Below are positions 41,239 to 41,387 of a stretch of 41,387 nt of DNA, piece after piece. The stretch spans positions 1-41,387 of the forward strand of contig CALFBH010000044.1 in the NCBI GenBank assembly GCA_937951615.1, in the 5' to 3' direction. Under the pieces are notes generated by a model. That model worked only from the letters and a program-made list of their open reading frames with translations. It did no database searches and was not told the DNA's origin. Made by a program: the position numbers and the translations under genes. The stretch is from an uncultured Saprospiraceae bacterium (GTDB lineage Bacteria > Bacteroidota > Bacteroidia > Chitinophagales > Saprospiraceae). The first letter of the stretch is position 1, and each line of letters begins with the position of its first letter.

Positions 41239-41387
41239 AGGGTAGCGTTCGACTAAAGTATGATGGAGTAAACTCCGTTGTCGTCAGACGAATTCGGTTA
41301 GAAATACGGCATATCTAAAGGGATAAATCACCAATTTTCATAAAATCCTTCGTCTGCCGACTATTCCATACTTTAATCGAACACCCT
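41239..41387. repeat. Dispersed inverted-repeat element, copy 3 (short form, at window edge)
   Basis: The segment matches 33785-33930 of the full element, including cores GTCGTCAGACGA and TTCGTCTGCCGAC. Its own ends are inverted: AGGGT...TTCGAcTAAAGTATG against CATACTTTAATCGAA...ACCCT. It therefore looks like a shorter member with its own termini, lacking the outer AGGGCAAACGCATC. The window ends exactly at the final CCCT. Confidence 0.78.

Overview
The window reads as part of a Bacteroidota genome, most likely of the Saprospiraceae/Chitinophagales group. Supporting signs are the Bacteroidota promoter form (TTTG about 20 nt upstream of TAnnTTTG), an ATP synthase operon a-c-b-delta-alpha-gamma without beta and epsilon, secreted proteins with a type IX-like sorting domain, a VPS10/BNR repeat protein, and a C-terminal dockerin-like module that I associate with Saprospiraceae. 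Taxonomy is inferred; there is no rRNA marker. Both window edges lie inside copies of one dispersed repeat, so this may be a whole contig broken at repeats.

Layout. 1-4718: small membrane ORF, Nif3-like protein, zinc-ribbon coiled-coil protein, a ParE-type toxin/antitoxin pair on the minus strand, and an exported TPR protein. 4874-12461: FAD oxidoreductase, glucosaminidase with LysM-like domains, large VPS10/BNR exported protein, PreA-like Fe-S/FMN enzyme. 12911-16349: a DsbD with a duplicated N-terminal domain, then a His-rich heavy-metal-binding lipoprotein. 16583-17825: tRNA-Leu(CAG), hairpin repeats, and a DUF4160/DUF2442-XRE pair with a palindrome inside its promoter. 18094-23618: ATP synthase genes, in which subunit a carries a His-rich N-terminal tail. 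23755-29413: two cargo blocks (AAA ATPase with a broken partner; giant modular glycosidase), each followed by a near copy of the same terminator that follows atpG.

29450-32484 is the most interesting part. A closely packed set encodes a HipA-fold kinase, a separate HipA N-terminal-domain protein, two paralogous short Cys-rich lipopeptides ending in CPACGMG, and a DUF692/MNIO enzyme. MNIO enzymes modify cysteines in ribosomal peptides (methanobactin, bufferins, TglA, ChrA), so the lipopeptides are good candidates for a RiPP of metal-handling type, here lipidated. No partner/RRE protein is visible, and the enzyme has an unassigned C-terminal extension.

32708-41387: two small stand-alone proteins, a 317-bp inverted-repeat element with 9-bp target duplications beside a truncated antitoxin gene, a minus-strand group (PIN-like protein, exopolysaccharide sugar transferase, lipoprotein, Gfo/Idh oxidoreductase), and a secreted purple-acid-phosphatase-like protein. 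Metal and thiol handling recurs in the window: DsbD, the HMBD lipoprotein, the His-rich AtpB tail and the MNIO cluster. All function calls come from reading motifs; no database search was run.
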